This document shows, piece by piece, positions 35,681 through 45,506 of a DNA stretch of 64,000 nt. The position numbers were made by a program, and so were the translations under genes. Position 1 is the stretch's first letter; each line of letters begins with the position of its first letter. The notes beneath the pieces are model-generated. The model was not told the origin of the DNA. It ran no database searches and was given only the letters and a program-made list of their open reading frames with translations. The DNA is from Tabrizicola fusiformis (lineage in GTDB: Bacteria > Pseudomonadota > Alphaproteobacteria > Rhodobacterales > Rhodobacteraceae), in NCBI RefSeq assembly GCF_013328815.1, contig NZ_JABUHN010000001.1:186001-250000 (forward strand). Reading direction: 5' to 3'.

Positions 35681-36223
35681 CTAGGGTTGGGTCAGGGCCG
35701 TCAGCAGGGCAATCGCCTCGGGGCTGTCCCATTCGGCATCGCCGATCAGGCGGGCAACCTCTTGCCCTTCGGGGTTGACGATCAGGGTGACGGGCAGGCC
35801 GAAGACCCCCAATTGGCGCGACAGGGCGGATTTGGGATCACGCAGCGTCGGCAGGGTGGTGATGGCGGCATCGGCGTAGAAGCGGGCAATCGCCTCGGGG
35901 TCATTGCGGCCGGTGGCGACGGGCAGAACGGCGATGCCGGGCATCGCCGCCTGCAGCCGGTCAAGCGAGGGCATTTCGCGGCGGCAGGGCGCGCACCAGG
36001 TGGCCCAGAAGTTCAGCACCAGCCACTTGCCTTTCCAGTTCGACAGCGGCACCTCGCCATCCTTCGCATCGGTCAGGATTGCTTCGGGCAGGGCGGCGGG
36101 TGGTTCGGTGAGAATGAGTTTCTTCATCTCGCCGGTCTGGAGCGGGCCGAGATCGGTCGCAGGTGCGGGATTTGCACCAAGCGTCAAGGCCGTATAAAGG
36201 ACCGCAAGCAGCAGGTTGCGCAT
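35681..36223 (-). CDS. TlpA-family thiol:disulfide oxidoreductase
   Basis: 180 residues with an N-terminal hydrophobic signal or anchor ([13 protein letters not shown]). The thioredoxin fold carries the CxxC active site C77-A-P-C80 in [14 protein letters not shown], followed by [15 protein letters not shown] with the cis-Pro loop. Such proteins reduce disulphides in the periplasm, for example in cytochrome c or oxidase copper-centre maturation; the actual target is unknown. It is divergent from argH with only 26 bases between the starts, so the promoters overlap. ATG 36223 gives the signal sequence directly. Confidence 0.92.
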   Translation of the reverse strand: MRNLLLAVLYTALTLGANPAPATDLGPLQTGEMKKLILTEPPAALPEAILTDAKDGEVPLSNWKGKWLVLNFWATWCAPCRREMPSLDRLQAAMPGIAVLPVATGRNDPEAIARFYADAAITTLPTLRDPKSALSRQLGVFGLPVTLIVNPEGQEVARLIGDAEWDSPEAIALLTALTQP

Positions 36224-36249
36224 TTCCCACACTCTCCCAGAGGCATCCC

Positions 36250-37653
36250 ATGACCGACCCCGTTCAGACCCAAGCCGCCAACGCCATGTGGGGCGGGCGT
36301 TTCGCCGAGGGGCCGGACGCGATCATGACGGCGATCAACGCCTCGATCGGGTTTGACCAGCGGCTTTATGCGCAGGACATCGCGGGCAGTCGGGCCCATG
36401 CCGCGATGCTGGCGGCGCAGGGCATCCTGAGCGATAGCGATGCAAAGGCGATCGGGGAAGGGCTGCTCACGGTCTTGTCAGAGATTGAGGGCGGCAAGTT
36501 CGTGTTTTCCACCGCGCTGGAGGATATTCACCTGAACGTCGAAAGCCGGTTGACCGAGATCGTCGGCGAGGCGGGCAAGCGGCTGCACACCGGGCGCAGT
36601 CGGAATGATCAGGTGGCCGTGGATTTCCGGCTCTGGGTGCGTGATCAGTGCGACGCGGCGATTTCCGGGCTTGAGGCGCTGATGCGGGCCTTTCTGGCGC
36701 AGGCCGAGGCGGGGGCGGATTGGGTGATGCCGGGCTTCACCCATCTGCAAACCGCGCAGCCGGTGACCTGGGGCCATCACATGATGGCCTATGTCGAGAT
36801 GTTCGCCCGCGACCGTTCGCGCTTTCAGGACGCCCGCAGGCGGATGAACGAATGCCCCCTGGGGGCGGCGGCGCTGGCGGGGACGTCTTTCCCGATTGAC
36901 CGGCACATGACAGCGGCGGCGCTGGGCTTTGACCGGCCCACCGCCAACAGCCTTGATTCGGTGTCGGACCGCGATTTCGCGCTGGAATTCCTGTCGGCGG
37001 CCAGCATTTGCGCCATGCACCTGTCGCGCTTTGCCGAGGAATTGGTCATCTGGTCTTCGGCGCAGTTCCGTTTCGTGCGGCTGTCGGACAAATGGACCAC
37101 CGGGTCTTCGATCATGCCGCAGAAGAAGAACCCCGATGCCGCCGAATTGCTGCGCTCCAAGCTGGGCCGGGTGCTGGGGGCGACGGTGGCGCTCTTTACC
37201 GTGATGAAGGGCCTTGCGCTGACCTATTCCAAGGACATGCAGGAAGACAAGGAGCAGACCTTCGACGCCGCCGACACGCTGATGCTGGGGCTGGCGGCGA
37301 TGACCGGCATGGTCAGCGACATGGCCGCCAACCGCGAGGGGCTGAAGGCGGCGGCGGCCAGCGGCTTTTCCACGGCGACCGATCTTGCCGACTGGCTGGT
37401 GCGGGCGCTGGGCCTGCCGTTCCGCGATGCCCACCACGTCACCGGAACGCTGGTGGCCATGGCGGAAAAGGCCGGGATCGACCTGCCCGACCTGACGCTG
37501 GAACAGATGCAATCGGTTCATGCCGGTATCAGCGCCGAGGTGTTTGCCGTGCTGGGGGTGGAAAACTCGGTCCGTTCGCGCACCTCTTATGGCGGAACCT
37601 CGCCGGTGCGGGTGGTTGAGCAGATTGCCCGCTGGAAGGCGGCGCTGGCCTAG
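36250..37653 (+). CDS. argH: argininosuccinate lyase
   Basis: 467 residues. Last step of arginine synthesis: argininosuccinate to arginine and fumarate. The fumarase/aspartase superfamily signature [12 protein letters not shown] is present with the catalytic serine at about 286-287; [11 protein letters not shown] and [16 protein letters not shown] are the other two active-site blocks. An open frame extends upstream into the tlpA leader, but ATG 36250 gives the family N-terminus. It is followed after 36 bases by a 40-residue lipoprotein gene. Confidence 0.97.
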   Translation: MTDPVQTQAANAMWGGRFAEGPDAIMTAINASIGFDQRLYAQDIAGSRAHAAMLAAQGILSDSDAKAIGEGLLTVLSEIEGGKFVFSTALEDIHLNVESRLTEIVGEAGKRLHTGRSRNDQVAVDFRLWVRDQCDAAISGLEALMRAFLAQAEAGADWVMPGFTHLQTAQPVTWGHHMMAYVEMFARDRSRFQDARRRMNECPLGAAALAGTSFPIDRHMTAAALGFDRPTANSLDSVSDRDFALEFLSAASICAMHLSRFAEELVIWSSAQFRFVRLSDKWTTGSSIMPQKKNPDAAELLRSKLGRVLGATVALFTVMKGLALTYSKDMQEDKEQTFDAADTLMLGLAAMTGMVSDMAANREGLKAAAASGFSTATDLADWLVRALGLPFRDAHHVTGTLVAMAEKAGIDLPDLTLEQMQSVHAGISAEVFAVLGVENSVRSRTSYGGTSPVRVVEQIARWKAALA

Positions 37654-37689
37654 GGCAGGGTGCGGGCCGGAACACCGGAAAGGCCCGAC

Positions 37690-37812
37690 ATGACCCGCGC
37701 AATCGCCTTGCTTTGCCTCGTGACCCTTGCCGCCTGCGGCGCCGACGGAGAACCGCAGGCGCCCGGTGTCACGCTGGGCGGCACGGCCTCGGCAGGGGTG
37801 GTGGTAAAGTAG
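37690..37812 (+). CDS. 40-residue lipoprotein between argH and lysA
   Basis: A very short gene: MTRAIALLCLVTLAAC is a signal peptide with lipobox LAAC (Cys16), then only 24 residues, GADGEPQAPGVTLGGTASAG and VVVK. GGAAAGG lies about seven bases before the ATG, and codon use is normal for the genome. Tiny lipoproteins of this type occur in the same place in related Rhodobacteraceae, which supports it being real; the function is unknown. A strong double hairpin follows 14 bases after the stop. Confidence 0.82.
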   Translation: MTRAIALLCLVTLAACGADGEPQAPGVTLGGTASAGVVVK

Positions 37813-37826
37813 CCAAGGGCGCGCCG

Positions 37827-37872
37827 CAAATTTCTTGCAAGAAATTTGGCAAGGATTTTTGAAAATCCTTGC
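37827..37872. terminator. tandem AT-rich double hairpin before lysA
   Basis: A perfect 22-base palindrome CAAATTTCTTG/CAAGAAATTTG (37827-37848) is directly followed by GCAAGGATTTT-TG-AAAATCCTTGC (37849-37872). It separates the argH-lipoprotein unit from lysA on the same strand, so it may end argH transcripts or attenuate read-through into lysA. The same two-hairpin design is seen at 14717-14771. Confidence 0.7.
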
Positions 37873-37940
37873 GCGCGCCGCGGCTTGCGTTGCTCGCCAC
37901 GATGGGCGTGTTATACCCGGCCCGACAGTGCGGAGGCCCC

Positions 37941-39206
37941 ATGGACCATTTCCTTTATCGTGACGGCCTTTTGCATGCCGAGGGCGTGGCGATCCCCGAT
38001 ATTGCGGCCACGCTGGGCACGCCGTTTTACGTCTATTCGGCGGCCACGCTGACCCGGCATTACCGGCTTTTCACCGAGGCGCTGGCGCCTTTGCCGCATC
38101 TGGTCTGCTTTGCCATCAAATCCTTGTCCAACGTCGCGGTGCTGAAGCTGTTGGGCGATCTGGGCGCCGGGATGGATGTGGTTTCGGGCGGGGAATATCT
38201 GCGCGCCAAGGCGGCGGGCGTGCCCGGTGACCGCATTGTCTTTTCCGGCGTCGGCAAGACGCGCGAGGAGATGCGTTTGGCGCTTGAGGGCGGCGTCCGG
38301 CAGTTCAACCTTGAGAGTGAACCGGAAATGCGCGCCCTGTCCGAAGTGGCGACGGCGCTGGGCGTGGTGGCGCCGGTCACGGTGCGGGTGAACCCGGATG
38401 TTGACGCCAAGACCCATGCCAAGATCGCCACCGGCAAGAGCGAGAACAAGTTCGGCATTCCCATCGCGCGGGCGCGGGAGGTCTATGCCGAAATCGCCCG
38501 CCTGCCCGGCCTCAAGGTGGTGGGCATCGACGTGCATATCGGCAGCCAGTTGACCGAGCTTGCCCCGTTCGAGGCGGCATTCCAGAAGGTGCGGGAATTG
38601 ACGCTGGCGCTGCGGGCCGATGGTCATGACATCCGGCGGCTGGACTTGGGCGGGGGGCTGGGCATTCCCTACACCCGCTCGAACGAAGCGCCGCCCCTGC
38701 CCACCGATTACGGCGCCATGATCAAGCGCACCCTTGGCGATCTGGGCTGCGAGATCGAGATCGAGCCGGGGCGGCTGATTTCAGGCAATTCGGGCCTGCT
38801 GGTCAGTCAGGTGATCTATGTAAAGAACGGTGAGGGGCGCGATTTCCTGATCCTTGATGCCGCGATGAACGATCTGGTCCGCCCCTCGATGTATGAGGCG
38901 CATCACGACATCATTCCGGTGGCCGAAGCGATTCCCGGCAGCCCGACCCAGCCCTTTGACGTGGTGGGCCCGGTCTGCGAGACCGGCGACACCTTTGGCA
39001 AAGGCCGCGAATTGCCGCTGATGGCCGAGGGCGATCTGGTCGCCTTCCGTTCGGCCGGGGCCTATGGCGCGGTGATGGCCAGCGAATACAATTCCCGCCC
39101 GCTGGTGCCCGAAGTGCTGGTGCAGGGGGATCACTTCGCCGTCATCCGGGCAAGGCCAAGCTTTGATGAAATCCTCAAGCGGGATATCCTTCCCGAATGG
39201 CTTTAG
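37941..39206 (+). CDS. lysA: diaminopimelate decarboxylase
   Basis: 421 residues. Makes lysine from meso-diaminopimelate, using PLP. K60 in CFAIKSLSN forms the Schiff base; VDVHIGSQL-type GIDVHIGSQL, DLGGGLGIPY, EPGRLISGNSG and the substrate-binding cysteine in VCETGDTFGKGR are present. ATG 37941 is preceded by CGGAGG; a start at 37869 would read through the hairpin flank. The stop is 14 bases from the next gene, whose ribosome site AAGGAGG lies in the gap. Confidence 0.96.
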   Translation: MDHFLYRDGLLHAEGVAIPDIAATLGTPFYVYSAATLTRHYRLFTEALAPLPHLVCFAIKSLSNVAVLKLLGDLGAGMDVVSGGEYLRAKAAGVPGDRIVFSGVGKTREEMRLALEGGVRQFNLESEPEMRALSEVATALGVVAPVTVRVNPDVDAKTHAKIATGKSENKFGIPIARAREVYAEIARLPGLKVVGIDVHIGSQLTELAPFEAAFQKVRELTLALRADGHDIRRLDLGGGLGIPYTRSNEAPPLPTDYGAMIKRTLGDLGCEIEIEPGRLISGNSGLLVSQVIYVKNGEGRDFLILDAAMNDLVRPSMYEAHHDIIPVAEAIPGSPTQPFDVVGPVCETGDTFGKGRELPLMAEGDLVAFRSAGAYGAVMASEYNSRPLVPEVLVQGDHFAVIRARPSFDEILKRDILPEWL

Positions 39207-39220
39207 GCCCAAGGAGGGTC

Positions 39221-41737
39221 ATGGAACGGCTGGACGCGCCCGAGGTTCTCAAGCGGATCGAAACGCCGCTGCGGCTGACCCATGCCGGGCTTTGGGCCGA
39301 GCGGCTGGCGCGGGCGTTCTGGCCGCTGTGGTCGCTGTCCATTGCCGTGCTGGCCGCGCTGGCCTTTGGCTTGCAGGACCATCTGCCGCTGGATGCCTTC
39401 TGGTATGGCACGGTTTCCCTGGCGCTGGGGCTGGTCTGGGCGCTGGTCCATGGGGCGCGGCGGTTCCGCCGCCCGACCCGGGCCGAGGCGATGGCGCGGC
39501 TGGACGCGCGGCTGCCGGGCCAGCCCCTTGCGGCACTGGCCGATGCGCAGGCGCTGGGGCTTGGCGATCCGGCCTCGCAGGCGGTCTGGGCGGCGCACCG
39601 GGCGCGGATGGCGGCGCGCGCCGCCGGGGCGCGGGCGGTGGCACCCGATCTGCGCCTTTCCGACCGCGACCCCTATGCGCTGCGCTATATGGCGCTGACC
39701 GCGCTGGTGATGGCGGTGTTCTTCGGCTCGCTCTGGCGGGTGGTGACGGTGGCGGGGCTGGTGCCGGGCGGTGCCGAGGCGGCGCAGAGCGGCCCGACCT
39801 GGGAGGGTTGGGTGCAGCCGCCTGCCTATACCGGCAAGCCCGCGCTCTACCTTGCCGACCAGACCGGCGACACGCTGCGCTTGCCCGCGGGCAGCCGCGT
39901 GCAACTGCGGTTCTATGGTGAGCCGGGCGGGCTGATCCTGTCGGAAACCGTCTCGGCCCGGACCGAGGTGCCGCCTGCTTCGGAAATGAAGCAGGAATTT
40001 ATCGTCCTGCAATCGGGCCGCTTGCAGATCGAGGGCCGGGGCGGGCGTGACTGGCAGGTCGAGGTGATCCCTGATGGCGCCCCCACGGTTGAGGTCAAGG
40101 CCGAGATCAGACGCGAGGCCGATGGCCGCTTTCGTCAGGAGTTCAGCGCCAGCGACGATTATGGCGTGACCAAGGGGCAGGTGGTGATCCGCCTCGACCT
40201 TGCTGCGGTTGACCGCCGCTTTGGTCTGGCCACCGAACCCGATGCCATCCCTGAAATGGTGCTGGACCTGCCGATGCCGGTGCGCGGTGACCGCAAGAAG
40301 TTCACCGAACTTCTGGTCGATGATCTGTCGAAGACGCTGCTGTCGAACCAGCCGGTGACGATGAGCTATTCGGTCACCGATGCCTCTGGTCAGGTGGCCG
40401 AGGCGCCGCCTCTGTCGGTGACGCTGCCCGGACGGCGGTTCTTTGACCCGTTCGCTGCCGCAGTGGTGGAAATGCGCCGCGATCTGATGTGGAGCCTTGC
40501 GAATGGCCCCCGCGTTTCGCAGGTGCTGCGGGCCATGGTCTGGAAACCCGAAGGTCTGTTGCGCAATGCGGCCGCGCTGACCCGGTTGCAGGCGGTGATG
40601 GCGCGGCTGGACGCGGGCCTTGCCGCGCCCGCCCTTGACCCTGCGCTGCGCGACGAAGTGGCCGAAGAGCTGTGGCAGATTGCCCTGATGGTCGAAGAGG
40701 GCGACCTCGCCTCGGCCCGCGACCGGCTGCGCCGCGCGCAGGACCGGCTGGACGAGGCGATCCGCAACGGCGCCTCGCCCGAAGAAATTCAGGAGCTGAT
40801 GGACGAGATGCGTCAGGCCCTGAACGACTATATGCGCGAGATGGCCGAAGAGGCCGAGCGCAACGGCGAAGACCCGCAGCAGCCGAGCGGCCCGACCATC
40901 GAGATGAGCCAGGATCAGTTGCAGCAGATGCTGGATGAGTTGCAGCGTCTGATGGAGGAAGGCAAGACCGCCGAAGCCGCCGAGCTGATGGAACAACTGC
41001 GCCAGTTCATGGAAAACATGCAGTTGAGCGAAGGACAGGGCGGTCAGGGTCAGGGTGGCCCGGGTCAGCAGGCCATGCGCGAGTTGGGCGACACGCTGCG
41101 CGGGCAGCAGGATTTGTCCGACGATGCCTTCCGCGATTTGCAGGACGGCCAGCCGGGCAACCCTGAGGGCGAGCAGCCGGGCGAAGGGCAGGGCGAGCAG
41201 GGCCAGAACCCCGGTGAGGGCCAGCAGCCCGGCGACAGCCTTGCCGAGCGTCAGGGCGACCTGCGCCGCCAGATCGAGCGGCTGGAGCGCGGCGGGCGCC
41301 TGCCCGGCGACGGCAGTGAACGCGGCGAGGCGGGGCGGCGTCAGCTTGACCGTTCGGGCGAGGCCATGCGCGAGGCAGAGCGGGCGCTGCGCGACGGCGA
41401 TCTGCCCGGCGCGCTCGACCGGCAGGCCGAGGCGATGGAGGCGCTGCGCGAGGGGATGCGCGAGTTCGGCGAGGCGCTGGCCGAAGAAAGCCGGCGCGAA
41501 GGCGAAACCCGGATGGGCGACGCCGAAGGCCAGGACGATCCGCGCGCCGGGCGCGATCCCTTGGGTCGGCAGACTGGCGAAGGGTCGCGGATCGGGTCGG
41601 ACCGCAACATGGTTCAGGAACAGGATATCCGCCGCCGCGCCGAAGAATTGCTGGATGAAATCCGCCGCCGTTCGGGCGAATTGACCCGGCCCGAGGGCGA
41701 ACGCGACTATCTCAAGCGGTTGCTGGAGCTGTTCTGA
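39221..41737 (+). CDS. TIGR02302 (DUF4175) membrane protein with low-complexity C-terminus
   Basis: 838 residues. Two adjacent membrane helices near the N-terminus (LWSLSIAVLAALAFGL, TVSLALGLVWALVHG), a third near residue 165 (ALTALVMAVFFGSLWRVV), a large probably periplasmic beta-rich region (residues about 190-420), then a long helical region and a Gln/Gly/Glu/Pro-rich tract (about 600-690, for example EGQGGQGQGGPGQQ) and an acidic-basic helical end. This is the alphaproteobacterial TIGR02302/DUF4175 family, of unknown function and usually after lysA. AAGGAGG lies just before the ATG. Confidence 0.92.
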   Translation: MERLDAPEVLKRIETPLRLTHAGLWAERLARAFWPLWSLSIAVLAALAFGLQDHLPLDAFWYGTVSLALGLVWALVHGARRFRRPTRAEAMARLDARLPGQPLAALADAQALGLGDPASQAVWAAHRARMAARAAGARAVAPDLRLSDRDPYALRYMALTALVMAVFFGSLWRVVTVAGLVPGGAEAAQSGPTWEGWVQPPAYTGKPALYLADQTGDTLRLPAGSRVQLRFYGEPGGLILSETVSARTEVPPASEMKQEFIVLQSGRLQIEGRGGRDWQVEVIPDGAPTVEVKAEIRREADGRFRQEFSASDDYGVTKGQVVIRLDLAAVDRRFGLATEPDAIPEMVLDLPMPVRGDRKKFTELLVDDLSKTLLSNQPVTMSYSVTDASGQVAEAPPLSVTLPGRRFFDPFAAAVVEMRRDLMWSLANGPRVSQVLRAMVWKPEGLLRNAAALTRLQAVMARLDAGLAAPALDPALRDEVAEELWQIALMVEEGDLASARDRLRRAQDRLDEAIRNGASPEEIQELMDEMRQALNDYMREMAEEAERNGEDPQQPSGPTIEMSQDQLQQMLDELQRLMEEGKTAEAAELMEQLRQFMENMQLSEGQGGQGQGGPGQQAMRELGDTLRGQQDLSDDAFRDLQDGQPGNPEGEQPGEGQGEQGQNPGEGQQPGDSLAERQGDLRRQIERLERGGRLPGDGSERGEAGRRQLDRSGEAMREAERALRDGDLPGALDRQAEAMEALREGMREFGEALAEESRREGETRMGDAEGQDDPRAGRDPLGRQTGEGSRIGSDRNMVQEQDIRRRAEELLDEIRRRSGELTRPEGERDYLKRLLELF

Positions 41738-41768
41738 CCGGATCCCGGCGCAGCACGACGGTTCCGAA

Positions 41769-41810
41769 AAAGCGGCGGCGCAGCCCGTTCACGGGCTGCG
41801 CCGCCGCTTT
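41769..41810. terminator. two-way GC-rich terminator hairpin
   Basis: Perfect 19-base arms AAAGCGGCGGCGCAGCCCG and their complement with loop TTCA, flanked by A-rich sequence on the left (GAAAA) and TTT on the right. It sits between the convergent TIGR02302 and zinc-ribbon genes, so it can stop transcription from both sides. Confidence 0.9.
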
Positions 41811-41849
41811 GCTGCAAAGGACAGACGAGTGCTGCGCGCCGCCCGTGGC

Positions 41850-42710
41850 TCAGTTCGCGCCGGTCTGGCCGCGCAAGACGCCGATCAGCCATTGCACACC
41901 GCTGTCCAGCGAGGTCCGCGCGGCATCGACCGCCGCGACATAGGCCGTCAGCGCCGGCGCCGCGCCCGGGATCTGCTGCGCCAGACGTGGTGCCATGGCG
42001 TAAAGCGCGATGATCACCGTGGCCAGGACCACCATCAACAGAAAGCCATTGCGAAAGCCGTTCGAACGAGGGCGTTCCATGGTGGCGGAAACTGCCCCCG
42101 CCTCACCCGAGCGGCGCTCGGATGTGGCGCGCAGGGTGGAATTGATCTCTTCGATCTCGGGCAGCATCTCGCGCCGGGTCTGCGGCTTGGCAGGGACCGG
42201 CGGCTCGGGCGCGACCCCTTTCATGCGGGCGATGCGGCGGGCAACCGGGTCGGCTGCGGCGGGCGCCGCCGGGGGGGGCGTCAGACCCATTTCGGTCTGC
42301 GTCTCGATCGGGGCGGGGGTTTCGGCGCGGCGGGCGCCCAACTCGCGCTCGGCCTCTTCGCGCAGCACGGCCAGCACGCTTTCGTCGATCGAACGGGCCG
42401 CGGGCGCGACAGGTGCAGGATCGGGTGCGACAGTCTCATCCCCGTCCGCCTGCCCTGACGGAGAGGCGTCTTCGGGGGCCGGTGTCTCTTCGGTCGGCAC
42501 ATCGGCGACCGTCTGGCGGGGGGGGGGGGCGGGCGGCGGCGTGAACAGCGCCTCTTCCGCGGCAAGTTCCGCCTCGACCGCAGCGGGAAGCTGGAACCAG
42601 GCGTGGCCGCAGTTGGAACATTGCACATCGCGCCCGGTGTCGGGGATCACCGTGGCATCAACCTCGTATTCCGCGTCGCAGTTTGGGCAGACTAGGCGCA
42701 TCGGGGTCAT
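41850..42710 (-). CDS. zinc-ribbon membrane protein (MJ0042-type finger)
   Basis: 286 residues. The N-terminus has two CxxC knuckles, CPNCDAEYEVD and VQCSNCGHAW, the MJ0042/zinc_ribbon_4 domain. A long Pro/Ala/Glu-rich disordered linker follows (about 45-205), then one membrane helix (GFLLMVVLATVIIALYAMA, about 222-240) and a short C-terminal tail, probably periplasmic. Such proteins lie divergent to ftsE in many alphaproteobacteria; the function is unknown. The start may be ATG 42710 or 42701. The gap to ftsE is 169 bases. Confidence 0.9.
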   Translation of the reverse strand: MTPMRLVCPNCDAEYEVDATVIPDTGRDVQCSNCGHAWFQLPAAVEAELAAEEALFTPPPAPPPRQTVADVPTEETPAPEDASPSGQADGDETVAPDPAPVAPAARSIDESVLAVLREEAERELGARRAETPAPIETQTEMGLTPPPAAPAAADPVARRIARMKGVAPEPPVPAKPQTRREMLPEIEEINSTLRATSERRSGEAGAVSATMERPRSNGFRNGFLLMVVLATVIIALYAMAPRLAQQIPGAAPALTAYVAAVDAARTSLDSGVQWLIGVLRGQTGAN

Positions 42711-42879
42711 GTTCCGCAGGCTGTCACAGGGTTTTTGTCAGGCGTTTCGTCGTTGTTGTAGCAACGATATTGCCATTCTGGAAGCCTTTGTCGATGTTTG
42801 CGCAATCGCGCCAATTGAAACCGCCGCGTTTCCGGGCGATGGTTGCAGGTGCAAGACAGGGCTGGCAAAGGACGGACAG

Positions 42880-43551
42880 GTGATCTCCTTCGAGAATGTC
42901 GCCTATAACTATGGCGGCGGAGAGCTTTTGTCCGATATCAGCCTGCGCCTTGCGCCGGGGTCGTTCCACTTTCTGACCGGACCTTCGGGGGCGGGCAAAA
43001 CGACCTTTCTCAAGCTCTGCTATGCCGAATTGCTGCCGACTGCCGGGCGCGTCACGCTGTTTGACCGCGAGGTGCGGGGGCTGGCGCGCGATGATGTGGC
43101 GATGACGCGGCGGCGCATCGGGGTGGTGCATCAGGATTGCCAGTTTCTGGATCACCTGCCTTTGGGCGACAATGTGGCCCTGCCCCTGACGGTGGCGGGG
43201 CGGCCCGGGGCGGCGCGCGATCTGGCCGATCTTCTGGCCTGGGTTGGGCTGGAGCGGCTGACCGATGCCTTGCCGCCCTCGCTTTCGGGTGGGGAGCGGC
43301 AGCGGGCCGCGCTGGCCCGGGCGATCATCATGGGGCCGGATGTGATCCTTGCCGACGAGCCGACCGGCAACCTTGACTGGGAAATGTCGCTGCGGCTGCT
43401 GACGCTGCTGGTGGAGCTGAACCGGATGGGCAAGACGGTGCTGGTCGCCACCCATGACCTGAACCTGATCCGGCAGGCCAAAAGCCAGATACCGGCGCGG
43501 GTGCTGCGCATTGCCAAGCGGCGGATACAGCTTGCGGGGGCCGATCTGTGA
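42880..43551 (+). CDS. ftsE: cell division ATP-binding protein FtsE
   Basis: 223 residues. ABC ATPase that with FtsX couples septal peptidoglycan hydrolysis to division. Walker [11 protein letters not shown]-loop [12 protein letters not shown], signature [14 protein letters not shown], Walker [13 protein letters not shown] and H-loop VATHDLNLI are all present. The frame is open far upstream without conserved sequence; GTG 42880 was chosen because AAAGGA lies about eight bases before it and the protein then starts [15 protein letters not shown], as in FtsE. It overlaps ftsX by four bases. Confidence 0.95.
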   Translation: MISFENVAYNYGGGELLSDISLRLAPGSFHFLTGPSGAGKTTFLKLCYAELLPTAGRVTLFDREVRGLARDDVAMTRRRIGVVHQDCQFLDHLPLGDNVALPLTVAGRPGAARDLADLLAWVGLERLTDALPPSLSGGERQRAALARAIIMGPDVILADEPTGNLDWEMSLRLLTLLVELNRMGKTVLVATHDLNLIRQAKSQIPARVLRIAKRRIQLAGADL

Positions 43552-44444
43552 CCCGTCTGTCGCTCTCGCGCCTGCTGGCCCCCGGCCCTGCCGATGCGGT
43601 GGTGCCGCCCAGCGGCCATACCGCCTGGCTGACCCTCTTCACCGCCGGGGCGATGACCTTTCTGGCGGTCTTTGCGCTGGCCCTTGCGCTGGCCTCCGGG
43701 CGGCTGGCCGAGCGGTGGGCGGGCGCGCTGGAACGCACGGCAACGGTGCGGCTTTCGGCCCCGGAAGACCAGATCGACCGGCAGGTCAAGGCGGTGCTGG
43801 CGCTGTTGTCCACCACCCCCGGCATCGCCAGCGCCCGCGCGCTGGACGAAGAGGAGCAGCGCAAGTTGCTGGAACCGTGGTTCGGCCCCGACCTGCCGGT
43901 GCAGGCGCTGCCCTTGCCCCGGCTGATCGAGGTGGTCGAGGATGGCGCGGGCTATGACGCCGAGGGGCTGCGCCTGCGCCTGACGGCCGAGGCGCCGGGG
44001 GCCGTGCTGGACGATCACGCCCGCTGGCGGCGGCCCTTGGCGGTGGCGGCGGCGCGGCTGGTGCTGCTGGGGTGGCTGTCGATCGGGCTGATCGGGCTGA
44101 CGATGGCTGCGATGATCACGCTGGCGGCCAATGCGGCGCTGGCGGCCAATGCGCAGGTGATCCGGGTCTTGCGGCTGGTCGGCGCCCGCGACAGTTATAT
44201 CGCCCGCGCCTTCGTGCGGCGCTTTACCCTGCGCGCGCTGGCGGGGGCCGGGGTGGGCGCCGTTGCCGGCATGATCGGAATTGCCGCCCTGCCCGGTGCC
44301 GAGGCCGCAGGCGGGTTCCTGACCGGCCTCGGGTTTCAGGGGGCGGGCTGGCTCTTGCCGTTGCTTTTGCCGTTTCTGGCCGGGGGCGTGGCCTTTGCCG
44401 CCACCCGTGCGGCCGCCTTCCGCAAGCTGAGGGAGTTTCACTGA
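43548..44444 (+). CDS. ftsX: cell division permease-like protein FtsX
   Basis: 298 residues with four membrane helices: one near residue 35 ([19 protein letters not shown]), three near the C-terminus ([52 protein letters not shown]). The loop after helix 1 (about 55-160) is the periplasmic domain that contacts murein-hydrolase activators. GTG start overlapping the ftsE stop (GTGA). Its stop shares one base with the plsC start, so ftsE, ftsX and plsC are a coupled unit. Confidence 0.94.
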   Translation: MTRLSLSRLLAPGPADAVVPPSGHTAWLTLFTAGAMTFLAVFALALALASGRLAERWAGALERTATVRLSAPEDQIDRQVKAVLALLSTTPGIASARALDEEEQRKLLEPWFGPDLPVQALPLPRLIEVVEDGAGYDAEGLRLRLTAEAPGAVLDDHARWRRPLAVAAARLVLLGWLSIGLIGLTMAAMITLAANAALAANAQVIRVLRLVGARDSYIARAFVRRFTLRALAGAGVGAVAGMIGIAALPGAEAAGGFLTGLGFQGAGWLLPLLLPFLAGGVAFAATRAAAFRKLREFH

Positions 44445-45199
44445 TGGTCAATCCGCTGCGCTGGCTGATGTCCTTGCTGTTCATCATCCAGATGTATCTG
44501 GCCATGGCGGTGATCGCGGTGGTCTTTGCGCCCTTCGCGCTGTTCAGCCGGGCCGCAGCGGTGCGGGCTTGCCACGCCTTCTGCGGCTGGACGCTCTTTT
44601 CGCTGCGGTTGCTTTGCGGGCTGCGCTGCGAGGTGCGCGGCACGCCCCCCACGGATGAGGTGATGATCGCCGCCAAGCATCAGAGCTTTCTTGACATCAT
44701 CATGATCTACAACGCCGTTCCACGCGGCAAGTTCATCATGAAGCGTGAGTTGATGTATGCGCCCTTTCTTGGCCAGTATGCGCTGGCCATCGGCTGTGTG
44801 CCGGTGGACCGCGGCAAGCGCGGCGCGGCGATTGCCAAGATGCGGGCCGATGTGGCCCGCGGTGCCAGCGATCCGGGGCAGTTGATCATCTATCCGCAGG
44901 GCACCCGGGTCGCGCCGGGGGCGGTGCGGCCCTACAAGGTGGGCACGGGGTTGCTTTATCAGCAGCTTGAGCAGCCCTGCGTGCCGGTGGCGGCCAATGT
45001 CGGGCTGTTCTGGCCCAAGCGTGGCATCCTGCGCAAGCCGGGCCTTGCCGTGGTCGAGTTCCTGCCGCCCATCGCCCCGGGGCTGCCGGTTGGCCCCTTT
45101 ATGGAAGCGTTGGAGGTGCAGATCGAAACCGCATCGGACCGGCTGTTGGCCGAGGCGGGGTTCCGGCAGGAAAGGCCCGCCGATGGCAACGCGCGCTGA
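44444..45199 (+). CDS. plsC: 1-acyl-sn-glycerol-3-phosphate acyltransferase
   Basis: 251 residues. Makes phosphatidic acid at the inner membrane. An N-terminal hydrophobic anchor ([20 protein letters not shown]) precedes the catalytic HX4D motif, H-Q-S-F-L-D in [12 protein letters not shown]; the substrate motif usually PEGTR is PQGTR ([12 protein letters not shown]), so Gln replaces Glu. [13 protein letters not shown] is the fourth motif. Co-transcribed with ftsEX, linking membrane lipid supply to division. Its 3' end overlaps the TfoX-type gene by 17 bases. Confidence 0.94.
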   Translation: MVNPLRWLMSLLFIIQMYLAMAVIAVVFAPFALFSRAAAVRACHAFCGWTLFSLRLLCGLRCEVRGTPPTDEVMIAAKHQSFLDIIMIYNAVPRGKFIMKRELMYAPFLGQYALAIGCVPVDRGKRGAAIAKMRADVARGASDPGQLIIYPQGTRVAPGAVRPYKVGTGLLYQQLEQPCVPVAANVGLFWPKRGILRKPGLAVVEFLPPIAPGLPVGPFMEALEVQIETASDRLLAEAGFRQERPADGNAR

Positions 45200-45506
45200 A
45201 ACCGTTGCACCGATCCTTGACGCCATTCCCGGCGCCACCGCGCGCAAGATGTTCGGCGAATATGCCGTGTATCTTGACGGGCGGGTCGTGGCGCTGATCT
45301 GCGACGACATGCTGTTTCTCAAGGATTTGCCCGAAGCGCGGGTGCTGCTGGACGGCGCGGAAACCGGCGCGCCCTATCCGGGCGCCAAACCGCATCTGAT
45401 TGCCGACCCCTGGCTGGACGAGCCCGAGGTTCTGGCCGCTGCCGCCCGCGCACTGGCCGCCGTTCTGCCGCTGCCGAAGCCCAAGCCGAAAAGGAAGCCC
45501 CGCTGA
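45183..45506 (+). CDS. TfoX/Sxy N-terminal domain protein
   Basis: 107 residues. The TfoX N-terminal domain is seen in ATARKMFGEYAVYLDGRVVA and DDMLFLKDL; the C-terminal TfoX domain is absent and the protein ends in a basic Lys/Pro tail (LPLPKPKPKRKPR). Full-length TfoX/Sxy regulates competence in gammaproteobacteria; a single-domain version in this family has no shown role. AGGAAAGG lies before the ATG. It shares one base with the next gene (TGATG). Confidence 0.9.
   Translation: MATRAETVAPILDAIPGATARKMFGEYAVYLDGRVVALICDDMLFLKDLPEARVLLDGAETGAPYPGAKPHLIADPWLDEPEVLAAAARALAAVLPLPKPKPKRKPR

Noticed and set aside
41040-41260. Gln/Gly-rich coding repeats in the TIGR02302 gene as a tandem repeat element
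   Set aside because: Low-complexity Gln/Gly/Pro tracts are a normal part of this protein family, and the DNA does not form exact tandem units.
42750-42767. Inverted repeat TCGTTG-TTGTAG-CAACGA between the zinc-ribbon gene and ftsE
   Set aside because: Six-base arms are expected by chance at this length; no second copy supports an operator.
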